A stretch of DNA of 39,405 nucleotides from Colwellia sp. (GCA_013215655.1 JABSOX010000054.1:1-39405); one strand, 5' to 3'. Positions 25,584-34,700 are shown, counted from the first letter of the stretch. The notes: generated by a model from the sequence alone, not told the origin. Translations and numbers: made by a program.

Positions 25584-27779
25584 ATGCTTAACGAATTTAA
25601 GATTTATTGGCCAAGAAGCATTAAAAATCTGCTCAATTTTGTTGTGATAATATGGATATTCAATTCGCTTTTGGTATATTCCAAAGAAAGTAGCAAAAAT
25701 AATTGTGTGTCATGTCATCAGGTTGAAGAGCAAGAGTGGCATCAATCTGACCATGCCAAAGCGATGGCACTTCCTAGCCAAGAAACGGTAAAGGGAAATT
25801 TTAAACAGAAGTATGTCGAACACTATGGCCAGAAAGCACTATTTTTTATTGAAAACGGCCAATATAAAGTCACTATTTCATATGATGAACGAGTTGATAC
25901 TTATCCTATAAAATATACTTTTGGGCATTTTCCCTTACAGCAATATTTAGTTGAAACGGAGAAAGGAAAATTACAAGTACTACATTTTTCTTGGGATGCA
26001 CGTACAAAAGCTGACGGCGGCCAACGTTGGTATCATAACTATAGTGATGAAGAAATAAGACCCGAAGACAGACTACATTGGCGTCAACCATTACAGAACT
26101 GGAATGGCATGTGCGCTGATTGTCATTCTGATGGCTTGGTAAGGAATTACGATACAGAGAAAAACATCTTCAATACTCAATTCGACAATATTAATGTGGG
26201 ATGTTTATCTTGTCATGGTGATATGCCTAAACATAGCCAGCAGTTGAGAGCTAGAGGTGTTAATAAGGGTGTAACTTCACTTAGTCACCCAATAGGACAA
26301 TGGTTAAGGAGAATAGGGGATAAAACAGCACATTGGCAAGGAAAAACTCGTAATAATGCTTTTATGGGCAATTGTTTCTCTTGCCACTCATTACGCTCCC
26401 CTTTAACCGATGGTTTTAAAGCGAACAAGCCTTTTTTAGACCAATTTACGCCCAATTTATTGGCAGCTCCTCTATACCATGCTGATGGTCAAATGAAAGA
26501 GGAAGATTACGTATATGGCTCTTTTTTGCAAAGCAAAATGTTTGCGGTTGGTGTTAATTGTCTAGATTGTCATGATAAGCACACCATGAAGCTGAAAATT
26601 GAGGGTAATAGTTTATGTTTGCAATGTCATAGCGAGGAAGTGTACCAGGTAAAGTCTCACCACCAGCATCAAAAAGGTTCTCCTGGCGCTCAATGTGTTA
26701 ACTGTCATATGCCAACCAATCGTTATATGGGAGTAGATGATAGACGAGATCACAGTTTTAAAATCCCAAGACCTGATGTCTCAGCGCAGTTTAATTCTCC
26801 TAATGCCTGCACCAGTTGTCATCAAGATAAATCAAATTCATGGGCTAGTGAACATTTGAAAAAATGGCATGGTCAGCCGAAAGCGATACTAAGCAGTAAG
26901 CAGTTTTTAATGGAACTGAATAGCTATCAAGAAATTAACCTTGAAGATCATCTTAGTATTATCGCTGATAACAAACTTGACATTATTAGTCGAGCAACGG
27001 CCATTCAACAACTAGCTTACACCACGCAAACTATCACCAGTGAAACTTTAAAACCCTATTTAACGCATCAGGAAAATCTCATTAGATTAAGTGCAGCCAC
27101 AGCGGCAATGCTGCTGCCGCCAGTAGATAAAATTGCTTTAGTAGTGCCATTGTTAACGGATAAATTTAAAGCGATTAGAGTAGCAGCAGCACTGAGTTTG
27201 GTGGACACTAAAGTATCAGCCATTGATCAAAAAGCATTCATGAGTGCTTTTAAAGAGTTACAACTGGCAAACGATATAAGCAGTTGGCGGGGGGAGGGAC
27301 GAATGAATAAAGGCATCAATGCCTTACAAAATGGTGATGTGGTTACAGCGGAAAAAGCTTTTAAAGCGACGATTGCTATAGAACCATATTTTGATACTGG
27401 TTATATCAATTTAGCCGACTTATATCGTTCGTTACAGCGACCGTCACAAGTAAGAACCGTGTTGATGAATGGTATGGAAAAGTTACCTAAATCAGGGATA
27501 ATAAAATATTCTTATGGTTTACACCTGGTCCGGCAAAAAGCAATTGAAAAGGCAGTCACTTTTTTCGAGAAAGCCATATCATTATCACCCGCGAATTCTC
27601 AATATGCCTATACCTATGTTTTAGCAATGGATGGAGCAGAGAAGAGCACACAAGCATTAACTAAACTTAAATCGCTAATAATAAATTATCCAGATAAAGC
27701 GCAATTACGCGAGCTTGGTTTGTATTTATCGCAGAAGCTAAATAGTAAAGCTGACTATGATTGGTTTATCTCTTTATAA
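25584..27779 (+). CDS. Octaheme c-type cytochrome with HEAT-like and TPR segments
   Basis: This exported protein of about 731 residues (using the ATG at 25584; a GTG at 25554 is possible) has an N-terminal hydrophobic signal. It carries eight CXXCH haem-binding motifs starting near residues 41, 177, 207, 264, 326, 345, 371 and 409. After the haem region come alpha-helical repeats resembling HEAT (about 440-560) and then TPR units (about 575-731; TAEKAFKATIAIEP, KAVTFFEKAISLSP). It resembles cytochrome c554-like multihaem proteins fused to repeat domains. Haem assembly would be periplasmic; the repeats suggest docking to a partner. Substrate or electron partner is unknown. Its position next to the fucose locus may be coincidental. 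Confidence 0.85.
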   Translation: MLNEFKIYWPRSIKNLLNFVVIIWIFNSLLVYSKESSKNNCVSCHQVEEQEWHQSDHAKAMALPSQETVKGNFKQKYVEHYGQKALFFIENGQYKVTISYDERVDTYPIKYTFGHFPLQQYLVETEKGKLQVLHFSWDARTKADGGQRWYHNYSDEEIRPEDRLHWRQPLQNWNGMCADCHSDGLVRNYDTEKNIFNTQFDNINVGCLSCHGDMPKHSQQLRARGVNKGVTSLSHPIGQWLRRIGDKTAHWQGKTRNNAFMGNCFSCHSLRSPLTDGFKANKPFLDQFTPNLLAAPLYHADGQMKEEDYVYGSFLQSKMFAVGVNCLDCHDKHTMKLKIEGNSLCLQCHSEEVYQVKSHHQHQKGSPGAQCVNCHMPTNRYMGVDDRRDHSFKIPRPDVSAQFNSPNACTSCHQDKSNSWASEHLKKWHGQPKAILSSKQFLMELNSYQEINLEDHLSIIADNKLDIISRATAIQQLAYTTQTITSETLKPYLTHQENLIRLSAATAAMLLPPVDKIALVVPLLTDKFKAIRVAAALSLVDTKVSAIDQKAFMSAFKELQLANDISSWRGEGRMNKGINALQNGDVVTAEKAFKATIAIEPYFDTGYINLADLYRSLQRPSQVRTVLMNGMEKLPKSGIIKYSYGLHLVRQKAIEKAVTFFEKAISLSPANSQYAYTYVLAMDGAEKSTQALTKLKSLIINYPDKAQLRELGLYLSQKLNSKADYDWFISL

Positions 27780-27781
27780 TT

Positions 27782-27872
27782 GATTGTTAAGGCGCTAAGG
27801 GGGCGTTATGCCTTAGACTTAATACTCTAAATTCATTTAAAACTTGAATGATTCCAATGTCCGCTTTGGGGA
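27782..27872 (-). repeat. Dispersed repeat A, apparently complete copy, inverted
   Basis: Read on the minus strand it starts CCCCAAAGCGGACATTGG and ends CCCCCTTAGCGCCTTAACAA, about 90 bases apart. The AAAGCGGACATT end is shared with copies at 9526 and 32403, and the GCGCCTTAA end with 11088-11096. The interior differs strongly between copies. Confidence 0.55.
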
Positions 27873-28074
27873 ATTGAGACTTAACTCCATGCAAAAATGT
27901 CAGGTGAAAATTCAGTTGTAAATGGATGTAAATTTTAAGTGAAAAAGGAAGCTTTAGAATCTCTGCTCTGCTGCTCTTAACTCAAAAGCTAAGGTCAGCT
28001 TTTGGCTATCAGTTGACCTAAAGAACAGCCAATAGCTAATGTCTCCAATGCGCCACTTAGAACTAAACCTATTA

Positions 28075-28130
28075 CTGAATGAAAAGACGACATCAAAATA
28101 GACCGTTTAGATACGTAAGCGGACGTTAGG
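28075..28130 (+). repeat. Dispersed repeat B, diverged copy
   Basis: The order GAATGAAAAGACGACATCAA, then GATACGTAAGCGGACGTTAG, parallels the copy at about 9351-9395 and the right part of the copy at 3113-3141 (GATACGAAAGCTGACGTTAG). Confidence 0.45.
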
Positions 28131-28177
28131 GTTTGGGATTGAAAAAGTGCTTTACATTAGTTTTACTACAAGTTTCG

Positions 28178-30559
28178 TCAGAATCTTGCTGTTACCCTTA
28201 GGTGGGTTGATAAAGGATCTTCCATCCAACGCATTCTATTTGGATATCTCTGGTTTGATCCCGTGCTGTAACTTTGCTGGATATAGTCTCCAAAAATATT
28301 TCTTACGCCCAACCATATATCGTAATCATCATTTACCCCAAATGTTCGCGAGACGCTCAGATTAACAATGGGATTGATACCGTAGGCATCTTTGGACTTA
28401 ATATTTTCTTTTATTGTTTGATAATCTGCAAAATCTTCATCCTTAATGGCCTGATCTTCAACTGATAAGTTTGCATAGTCATCACCAGCAAATAAACTTG
28501 CATAGGCTTTATCAAAAACAGCCAATTCATCTTCAGAACCGGGGTATCCCCAGTAGACCTGTACATCCGCATGAAAAGTCCATTTTTCAATTTCATAGTT
28601 GATTGCCGCTTTTGTTATATGATTCGACCAGTTATTAATATCATCTCCTCCGGAATCTTGTTTCGATAGACCCGAATTATCATAGTTATAATCGGAGTAA
28701 GAAATGCCTTGTTTCGTCGCATAACCTTCACCGAGTTCAAAATCATCCTGTTTTGTATATGAATGACCAAGCGAAATATTCATGTCATCGGTCTGATAGT
28801 TCAATTTAAGTGTTGTGCCCCATAGTTGAAGATCGCCAATACTGACTGTTTCACTATCCCCATAACCGATAATTTCAATGTCTGAATAAAATACGGATAA
28901 ATCGAAACGTAAAGCATCACTCTGTGTTCGCGAATATAGAAACTCCATGTTGTTTACTTTTTCGGGGTCCGCTTCTAGTCCCAGTTTATCTGCAGCATAT
29001 AAAATGGGAGTACTGGTTCTACGAGCAGATGATTGCAAAATAAATTTATAGATATCTTTATCATAATCAGCCACCAATGCAATCCGAGGAGACAACAAGG
29101 AGTCGGTATAGTCATGAAAATCATAGCGTGCAGCGACCATTAAAGTGTAGGTATCATTAATATCATAATTCACCTCACCAAGCAGGGTATACATTCCATA
29201 TTCAATGCCGTCGCCAACATATAGGGTACTATCTTTTTCGGGGTCGGTTGAATAGACAGAGTCAGGGCCACTGATCAGGTCAAAGTCATCATTTAAGAAC
29301 AGCGTTTCTTGTCCCTCTCCAAAAGGAGCCGTCAAGGATTCATAGGAAACTTCGGCTCCAAATGCATAAGATAATTTATCTTCAAAAGCTTTGGCACTGT
29401 AAATAGATTGGAGGAAAAATTCTTTTTCCGTATATCCAAAAGATCTCTGGCGTGGATCTTCTAAATTATACTCCACAATTTTTTTATGCCCACGGGTATA
29501 GGAGTGTTCGTCATAGGAAAGCATTGTATTTAACTCTGCACCTTCACTGAGTTCCAGCTTGTATGTTAATGTCGTAATAAAAGATTCAAGGTTCTCGCCG
29601 TTGTTATCTGAAACACCATCGGCATATTCTAACTTAGTACTTGAACCATTAAAGCCGACACCTGAATCGGAATAACGAGTCCACCAACGCCAGTTATCGC
29701 CAAAATTCATATCAAGATGAAATTTTATCTGGGGCTCATCAAAGGTGTCAGCCCTGAAATGCTCCGCTGGGAGAATAGATGGGTCATCACCAATCGACTG
29801 ACCAACGTACTGTGAATTTCTATCGGGGTTGGGTTCGTAGAAATTTGGGTCCTTATCACCCTCTGTACTCACATAACTCATGTAAGCATATAAGCCAAAG
29901 CCGGCCTCTTCATTTTTATATCCATGCTCAACAAAAACGCCGCTACCGTTATAGGTTGGATGGGCAATCGCGCCAACACGCGTACCCTCGGTATTGGCTG
30001 ATGTTTTTGTGGTAATACTGATAACACCTGCTATTGCACCCGGGCCATAGGTCACCGCGCCTGGCCCACTAATCACCTCAATGCTGTCAATATCATTGGT
30101 ATCCCAATTATCAAAATGGGTGATAATACCTTGTCTGGCTTTGTCAGTAACGTTTCTGCCATTGACCAGGAGCAACAACTTATAGTTTCTATCACTGATG
30201 ATGCCTCTAATCCCGAGTCTTTCACTAGTACCATGGTGCATGGTCATCACACCAGGCACGTAGGTTGCGAGTATGTCATATAGGTTCCTGTGGGGTGTAC
30301 TAGCTATGTCTTCAGCAGTAATAAGCTGGTAGCTAAAGGGAAGTTTGTTGGTTTCTAATTCACTAAGTGTTCCTACCGACGTGACCCTGATTTGAGCTAA
30401 TTCTTCTAAGGTAAGGTGGAAGAGATTGTCTTCCGTTTCCATACTCTTTGGCACATTTACAGGCGATGCGGCATATACTTTGCCTTTGTTGGCACATGCC
30501 ATGATGATAAAAAATAATACAAACAAAATGCGTTGGAAACCACGCGGGAGGATATTCAT
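28178..30559 (-). CDS. TonB-dependent receptor, unknown ligand
   Basis: This outer-membrane receptor of about 793 residues uses the ATG at 30559, with AGGAA seven bases upstream. It has a signal peptide ending near KVYA (about residue 30), an LTLEELAQIRVTSVGT segment typical of colicin-I-receptor-like TBDRs, a plug (about 60-190; YDILATYVPGVMTM, RLGIRGI, DSIEVISGPGAVTYGPGA) and a barrel ending in Phe (LRVTARF). It has no partner transporter or siderophore gene nearby. Ligand could be a metal chelate, vitamin or other small molecule; the sequence alone does not say. Confidence 0.9.
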   Translation of the reverse strand: MNILPRGFQRILFVLFFIIMACANKGKVYAASPVNVPKSMETEDNLFHLTLEELAQIRVTSVGTLSELETNKLPFSYQLITAEDIASTPHRNLYDILATYVPGVMTMHHGTSERLGIRGIISDRNYKLLLLVNGRNVTDKARQGIITHFDNWDTNDIDSIEVISGPGAVTYGPGAIAGVISITTKTSANTEGTRVGAIAHPTYNGSGVFVEHGYKNEEAGFGLYAYMSYVSTEGDKDPNFYEPNPDRNSQYVGQSIGDDPSILPAEHFRADTFDEPQIKFHLDMNFGDNWRWWTRYSDSGVGFNGSSTKLEYADGVSDNNGENLESFITTLTYKLELSEGAELNTMLSYDEHSYTRGHKKIVEYNLEDPRQRSFGYTEKEFFLQSIYSAKAFEDKLSYAFGAEVSYESLTAPFGEGQETLFLNDDFDLISGPDSVYSTDPEKDSTLYVGDGIEYGMYTLLGEVNYDINDTYTLMVAARYDFHDYTDSLLSPRIALVADYDKDIYKFILQSSARRTSTPILYAADKLGLEADPEKVNNMEFLYSRTQSDALRFDLSVFYSDIEIIGYGDSETVSIGDLQLWGTTLKLNYQTDDMNISLGHSYTKQDDFELGEGYATKQGISYSDYNYDNSGLSKQDSGGDDINNWSNHITKAAINYEIEKWTFHADVQVYWGYPGSEDELAVFDKAYASLFAGDDYANLSVEDQAIKDEDFADYQTIKENIKSKDAYGINPIVNLSVSRTFGVNDDYDIWLGVRNIFGDYIQQSYSTGSNQRYPNRMRWMEDPLSTHLRVTARF

Positions 30560-30984
30560 TTGATTGTTCCTAGTGACTTTGGCGACCGTAAACACAATTT
30601 GCCTAACTATGCCTTTATCTGTTCTCTAGCTCAAATATGTGTTCACTAAATCAACAACAAAAAGAATCGTTTAGCCTAAACGAAACGGAAAAGAGATACG
30701 TTGAATTAAGAATAGAGCTATATTGTTATTATCACCACTTTAGCGGTTTTTTTAAGTGATGTTGTAGTGGTTAAGTGAATTTGGCCACTTGATTTGAGAT
30801 GATATCAGCTTATGTTTGCATGAGAAAATAGGCTCTTCTCCGGTTATGTGAGGTTGATTTTTGGACATTAGCGAGAATGAATATATGGAGCCATTTTTTT
30901 TGAATACTTATGGGGTATTGGCATGCATAAATCAATTTGATATTTTTAATCTAGTATTAAGTAATTTTAGAAATAAATAAATAG
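30560..30984. other. Divergent intergenic region upstream of the second TonB receptor
   Basis: It contains a palindrome at 30667-30683 (listed separately) and otherwise AT-rich DNA. No gene, Fur box or clear promoter was identified. Confidence 0.4.
30667..30683. promoter_or_regulatory. Palindrome upstream of the second TonB receptor
   Basis: TCGTTTAGCCTAAACGA has perfect seven-base arms around three bases, about 110 bases upstream of the receptor start. Position and symmetry suit an operator, but no regulator gene is adjacent and it does not look like a Fur box. Confidence 0.4.
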
Positions 30985-31170
30985 ATGAATAAAAAGAAAA
31001 CAATTCGCTTAAATTGGTTGTTTGAAAAAATGACTGCGAATACAGCTAGTGTTGAAGAGCAAGTTGAATTGAAAGCTCTGTATAAAGAATATATCTATGA
31101 AGAACGCGATTGTGTAACTACTACACCCAATGTTTACACTCCTGAAAAACATTACTTTACTAGTAAGTAG
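30985..31170 (+). CDS. Small hypothetical protein
   Basis: This 61-residue ORF reads like a real short protein: basic start, a helical middle (SVEEQVELKALYKEYI) and a polar end. The middle is reminiscent of the N-terminal helix of FecR-like anti-sigma proteins, but it is too short to assign. No good ribosome-binding site precedes the ATG and no operon partner is evident. Confidence 0.35.
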   Translation: MNKKKTIRLNWLFEKMTANTASVEEQVELKALYKEYIYEERDCVTTTPNVYTPEKHYFTSK

Positions 31171-31353
31171 TTACTAAAACAATAGTTTCCAAACACTTAC
31201 CAATTATAGATATGACAGATGAGTCATTCAATAGAGAAAACACCTAGCAAAAAGATTACTGATTAAGAGACAATCATTTTAACCATACTTTTGATAATCG
31301 CTATACTTAAGTAAACCAGATACTAATGTTAGCGAATCCAAGTGATATCACCT

Positions 31354-32103
31354 ATGGTACAAGACAGACTCAAACCGTTTGTTTTTTTGATGTTTTTCAC
31401 ATATCAATGTGGCGCAACTTCTTTCGATGAACTTAATTACACCACTGAAGAATACCTCCCTTTTAGCTATGTAGAAAACGGTAAGCTGACAGGCATGGCT
31501 GTTGAAATTTTGCGTTTAGTTTGGAAAGAATTAGGAGTAGAACCTCAACATATAGATGTCATGCCATGGGCACGTGCATATCATAACTTAAAGATAAATC
31601 CTCACAATGTATTGTTTGCTACGACAAGAATTAAAAATCGAGAACATTTATTCAAATGGGCGTGCCCGATAATCAATGCATATTATATATTGTTAGCATT
31701 AAAAACTAGCAACATATCCTTATCCAACACTACTAGTTTAAACAAATATCGAGTTGGAACTATTCGACATGATGCAGGAGAAAGCATTCTTATTGAAGAA
31801 TTTGGCCAATCGGTAAACATTGTAAGCAGTGTGACGATGAAGCCAAATCTAGAGCTAATGGATTTAGATAGAATTGACCTTATCGTATATGAAAAAATGG
31901 CTACCAAAAGTATGCTCAAAAATTTTAAACGAGATCCGGATGACTATGAAATAGTTTATACGTTGAAAGATAAGGAAACCTGTTTTGCATTTAATATAGG
32001 GATAGAGAACGAACTAATTGGGAAGTTTCAAGCGGCACTAACAAAAGTCGTTGCCACTTCAAAATATAGTGAGTTGAAGAAGAAATTTTTCTCAGAAAAT
32101 TAA
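31354..32103 (+). CDS. Periplasmic solute-binding-like protein (SBP family 3 fold)
   Basis: This exported protein of about 249 residues has a signal peptide (about 1-22, ending near CGATS). It shows the family-3 binding-protein pattern: YTTEEYLPFSYVENGKLTGMAVEIL near the start, then DVMPWARAYHNL, FATTRIKNREHLFKWACPI and the closing helix SKYSELKKKFFSEN. Many marine bacteria carry such stand-alone proteins without an ABC transporter. I prefer the ATG at 31354 over a GTG at 31342. No permease or ATPase gene is adjacent, so transport, sensing or another role remains open. Confidence 0.78.
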   Translation: MVQDRLKPFVFLMFFTYQCGATSFDELNYTTEEYLPFSYVENGKLTGMAVEILRLVWKELGVEPQHIDVMPWARAYHNLKINPHNVLFATTRIKNREHLFKWACPIINAYYILLALKTSNISLSNTTSLNKYRVGTIRHDAGESILIEEFGQSVNIVSSVTMKPNLELMDLDRIDLIVYEKMATKSMLKNFKRDPDDYEIVYTLKDKETCFAFNIGIENELIGKFQAALTKVVATSKYSELKKKFFSEN

Positions 32104-32682
32104 ATATATATTTCACACAAAAAATGCAATCCATTGAATGAACTGTATATATAATAGAGTTAATTCATTAGAAAAAATCTGAACATCCTAATTATGGACT
32201 TATTCAGACTGAAAAGACTATATAGCGCACAAAGTGATCATCTCAGGAAATCTTGCTAACGACCGCTTTGGCTCAAAAGCGCCCCTTGAATTCTGTTATG
32301 GCAATAGTCGTTTTATCCAGCAGACATTCATTAGAAAATGAAGTTGTTGAAAATTTTCATCTTGAAACTTGAAAACTAATGATCAAATTTGATTGGAATA
32401 CAGAAAGCGGACATTCGATTAACATGCTTTTTTAGGTCTTACAAATTCAATAATTCTACACGCAAAGGGGCACTTATGTATGGTCCGCCTTAATATTGCA
32501 AGTAATAATATCGATAACGTTTTCTTAAACAGTGGGTTTGTAAGTTATAACATTTATACAAGACCAAGGTTTAGGTGTGACCTCAGACCAGTTGACAAAT
32601 TTGCATGAAACTCATACATTGACGTTGTTTATTGTCGTAAGTAGCAATGAATCTATCGTTACATAAGTCGTTGAGTAGAGAT
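32104..32682. other. Intergenic region with repeat A
   Basis: Nearly 580 bases without a convincing gene. It contains the repeat A copy at 32403-32496 and, at about 32258-32295, a fragment (GACCGCTTTGG, AAAGCGCCCC) that looks like a decayed related element. Confidence 0.45.
32403..32496 (+). repeat. Dispersed repeat A, copy
   Basis: GAAAGCGGACATTCGATTAA starts a segment matching 9526-9566 well for about 40 bases; the far end has GGGGCAC and CGCCTTAAT, as at 11078-11096. It is useful as the uninterrupted reference for the copy hit by the IS110 element. Confidence 0.55.
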
Positions 32683-33216
32683 ATGTCGTCCCCTTTAAAA
32701 AAGCAGCAAGGTTTTACTCTAATTGAGTTAGTCGTAGTGATTGTTATTCTAGGGGTTTTATCAGCAACAGCATTGCCTAAATTTATTGACCTTGGTAGTG
32801 ACGCCAAAATCGCCACTCTAAATGGTTTGGCAGGAACACTGAAATCTGCCGCCCAGATGACCAGAGCAAAACTGCTGGTAGAAGGAGGTTCTCTCACCGG
32901 ACATGCAACGATTACTTCTCAAGGTCAGACCTATGTAATGATACATGGTTACGTTAGAGGTATTGAATCAAATGCAATTTTACTAGCATCTAATGTTTGT
33001 ATATCTAGTACCGACTGTAGTACAACTCCATATAACTACAAAATCATGGGAGATTGGGACGTATGGCAAATTGGTGGTCATGTTCCCACAGGAGCCACAG
33101 GAAGGGGTGTCAGGATACGATTACCAGGTGACACTAGTGAAAGCTGTTATGTTCAATATGAAGAAGCCATAAGTGGTGCACCTTATTCAGTGACATTGGA
33201 AACTTCTGATTGTTAA
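32683..33216 (+). CDS. Orphan type IV pilin-like protein
   Basis: This protein of about 177 residues has a prepilin leader of ten residues ending in Gly, followed by FTLIELVVVIVILGVLSATA with Glu at +5: a class III (type IV/MSHA-like) N-methylation and cleavage signal. Cys pairs (VCISSTDC and SCYVQ...SDC) suggest disulfides in the globular domain, as in MSHA pilins. I chose the ATG at 32683 since it gives a short leader; an ATG at 32647 would make it 22 residues. No pilus assembly genes are in the window, so it would depend on machinery encoded elsewhere. Confidence 0.82.
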   Translation: MSSPLKKQQGFTLIELVVVIVILGVLSATALPKFIDLGSDAKIATLNGLAGTLKSAAQMTRAKLLVEGGSLTGHATITSQGQTYVMIHGYVRGIESNAILLASNVCISSTDCSTTPYNYKIMGDWDVWQIGGHVPTGATGRGVRIRLPGDTSESCYVQYEEAISGAPYSVTLETSDC

Positions 33217-33570
33217 ATTAGAAAAATTTACACTATATGCTAGTCGACCACGGATACTTAATGATTTTCACTGGATTGCTATTTTTATATACAAAATAGC
33301 AATCCAAATAAGCTTTTACGTTTCAGATGCTAACTTCTCCTCTGTGGTGATTTATGCCCTTAAAATCTCATTTTTAAAAATTGGTGAACTCCAAATGAAG
33401 CAGCTCTTTTGTTAACGGTTTCTTGGTGCGCTAAGTTGACGTAACAATATGAAAAGCTTAATGTATTCTTAGATCGAAATAACAGACGATGACGACATTA
33501 GTTAATCAATGTTTTAGTGAACAAATATTTACCTATTATTGGGCGTTGGTTAAGGTAGAACGGAGTGACT
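33217..33570. other. Intergenic region after the pilin gene
   Basis: It contains the terminator-like hairpin at 33273-33305 and an inverted GCGCACCAAGAA fragment (33422-33433) shared with 5606 and 9245. Nothing else was recognised. Confidence 0.45.
33273..33305 (+). terminator. Strong hairpin downstream of the pilin gene
   Basis: GGATTGCTATTTT and AAAATAGCAATCC form a perfect 13-base stem around a seven-base loop, 56 bases after the pilin stop codon. The stem's own A/T end may serve as the weak-pairing tract. It is the best terminator candidate in the window. Confidence 0.65.
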
Positions 33571-34257
33571 ATGATTCAAAAAATCTACAATGATATGTGG
33601 GCAATATTTAGTTCTGAGCTTGAAAAGGGGCAGTGTGAAATAGACCTAAATATAGGCAATAAAAATGATACTCGTCGTGGAATTACAGCATTAGCATACC
33701 TTGAGCCAAACAACAAAAAAGTGGTCAATGAAATTGAACACTTTTTGAATCAGGTGCAACAAATTGAACCTGAACAATACTACCATCCGACAAATGAACT
33801 TCATCTAACTATTTTATCCATTATCACATGTATTGCTGGCTTTAGGCTTACAGACATCAATCCAGCTGAGTATGCAAGGATTTTTTATCAAGTTTTCAAT
33901 GGAATAGACTCAATAGAAATTGAATTTAAAGGTGTAACTGCTTCCTCATCATGCGTAGTTATCCAAGGCTTCCCCGTTGATTCTACTTTGGATATATTGC
34001 GTGATAGATTACGTAAAAACTTTAAAGCATCAGGTCTACGTTCAAGTATCGATAGTCGTTATAAAATTACGACAGCACACGTATCAGCAGTTCGTTTTTA
34101 CACGCCAATTAAAGATATAGATAATCTAAAAAACCTTTTTCAAAAGTATAGAAATTATAGCTTTGGAACAGTAAAACTCACAAATATTGAGCTTGTTTTC
34201 AATAATTGGTATCAGAATTTATCGATAACCGAAAAGTTAGCTAATTATTCAATTTAG
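33571..34257 (+). CDS. 2H-phosphoesterase superfamily protein (LigT-like)
   Basis: This cytosolic protein of about 228 residues has two H-x-T/S motifs in the right spacing: HLTIL (H78/T80) and HVSAV (H170/S172). That pair is the catalytic signature of 2H phosphoesterases (2'-5' RNA ligase/cyclic phosphodiesterase group). The ATG at 33571 has GGAG five bases upstream. It is a stand-alone gene. Substrate could be a 2',3'-cyclic phosphate RNA end or a cyclic or 2'-5' oligonucleotide. Confidence 0.72.
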   Translation: MIQKIYNDMWAIFSSELEKGQCEIDLNIGNKNDTRRGITALAYLEPNNKKVVNEIEHFLNQVQQIEPEQYYHPTNELHLTILSIITCIAGFRLTDINPAEYARIFYQVFNGIDSIEIEFKGVTASSSCVVIQGFPVDSTLDILRDRLRKNFKASGLRSSIDSRYKITTAHVSAVRFYTPIKDIDNLKNLFQKYRNYSFGTVKLTNIELVFNNWYQNLSITEKLANYSI

Positions 34258-34700
34258 CAAGGGTCTAATAGCGTATAGGTGACAATGGTTCAATAACAGC
34301 TATTTGACTGAGCAGACCTTTCGAAAGCTGCTTTTTAGTATCTAAAACGACTATGTTGTGGTGAAAATTGTCGTTAGTTCTATCAAGCAATGGGGCATAA
34401 AATCGCCATAGGATATATTTACTGTTCTCGCTAAAAATCTGGCCAATTTCCACTCAGATGCTACAAATAGGTGAATATTAGCGGAGTAAAAGATGTATCA
34501 ACATGGAGAAACTAATAGTTGAAGCTAAAAATCGACTAAAAAAGGTTTGTAATTGCAAAAGTTATAAAAACCTCTGATTATAATTATACATTTTGACAAT
34601 TGAATTGTAACTTTCTAAGCTACTGATGATCAGCTAAAGGAATAAAAAGACTAATTTCAGTTACTTTGGCACTTTTCAAACTTTTAAAAGTAGATAAATT
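34258..34700. other. Intergenic region before the isomerase-like gene
   Basis: There is no supported gene. A 62-codon minus-strand frame with a GTG start (34265-34453) reads somewhat protein-like but has no ribosome-binding site and no recognised match; it could be a remnant. The region nearest 34701 should contain the promoter of the next gene. Confidence 0.35.

Larger units (their letters stand above)
27780..28177. other. Convergent intergenic region with dispersed repeats
   Basis: This region lies between the cytochrome gene and the convergent TonB-receptor gene. It begins with an inverted copy of repeat A (27782-27872) and near its end holds a diverged copy of repeat B (about 28075-28130). 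No gene and no strong T-tailed terminator was seen. Confidence 0.5.

Noticed and set aside
27782-27872. Integron attC sites or a VCR-like array
   Set aside because: Some repeat ends contain AAGGGGGCGTTAT-like sequence recalling attC, but copies are far apart, do not flank gene cassettes and lack paired R/L boxes.
28147-30015. Plus-strand ORFs opposite the second TonB receptor
   Set aside because: They are antisense shadows of a clear receptor gene and encode no recognisable protein.
34265-34453. 62-codon minus-strand ORF with GTG start
   Set aside because: Somewhat protein-like, but no ribosome-binding site, no family and no operon partner; not strong enough to call.
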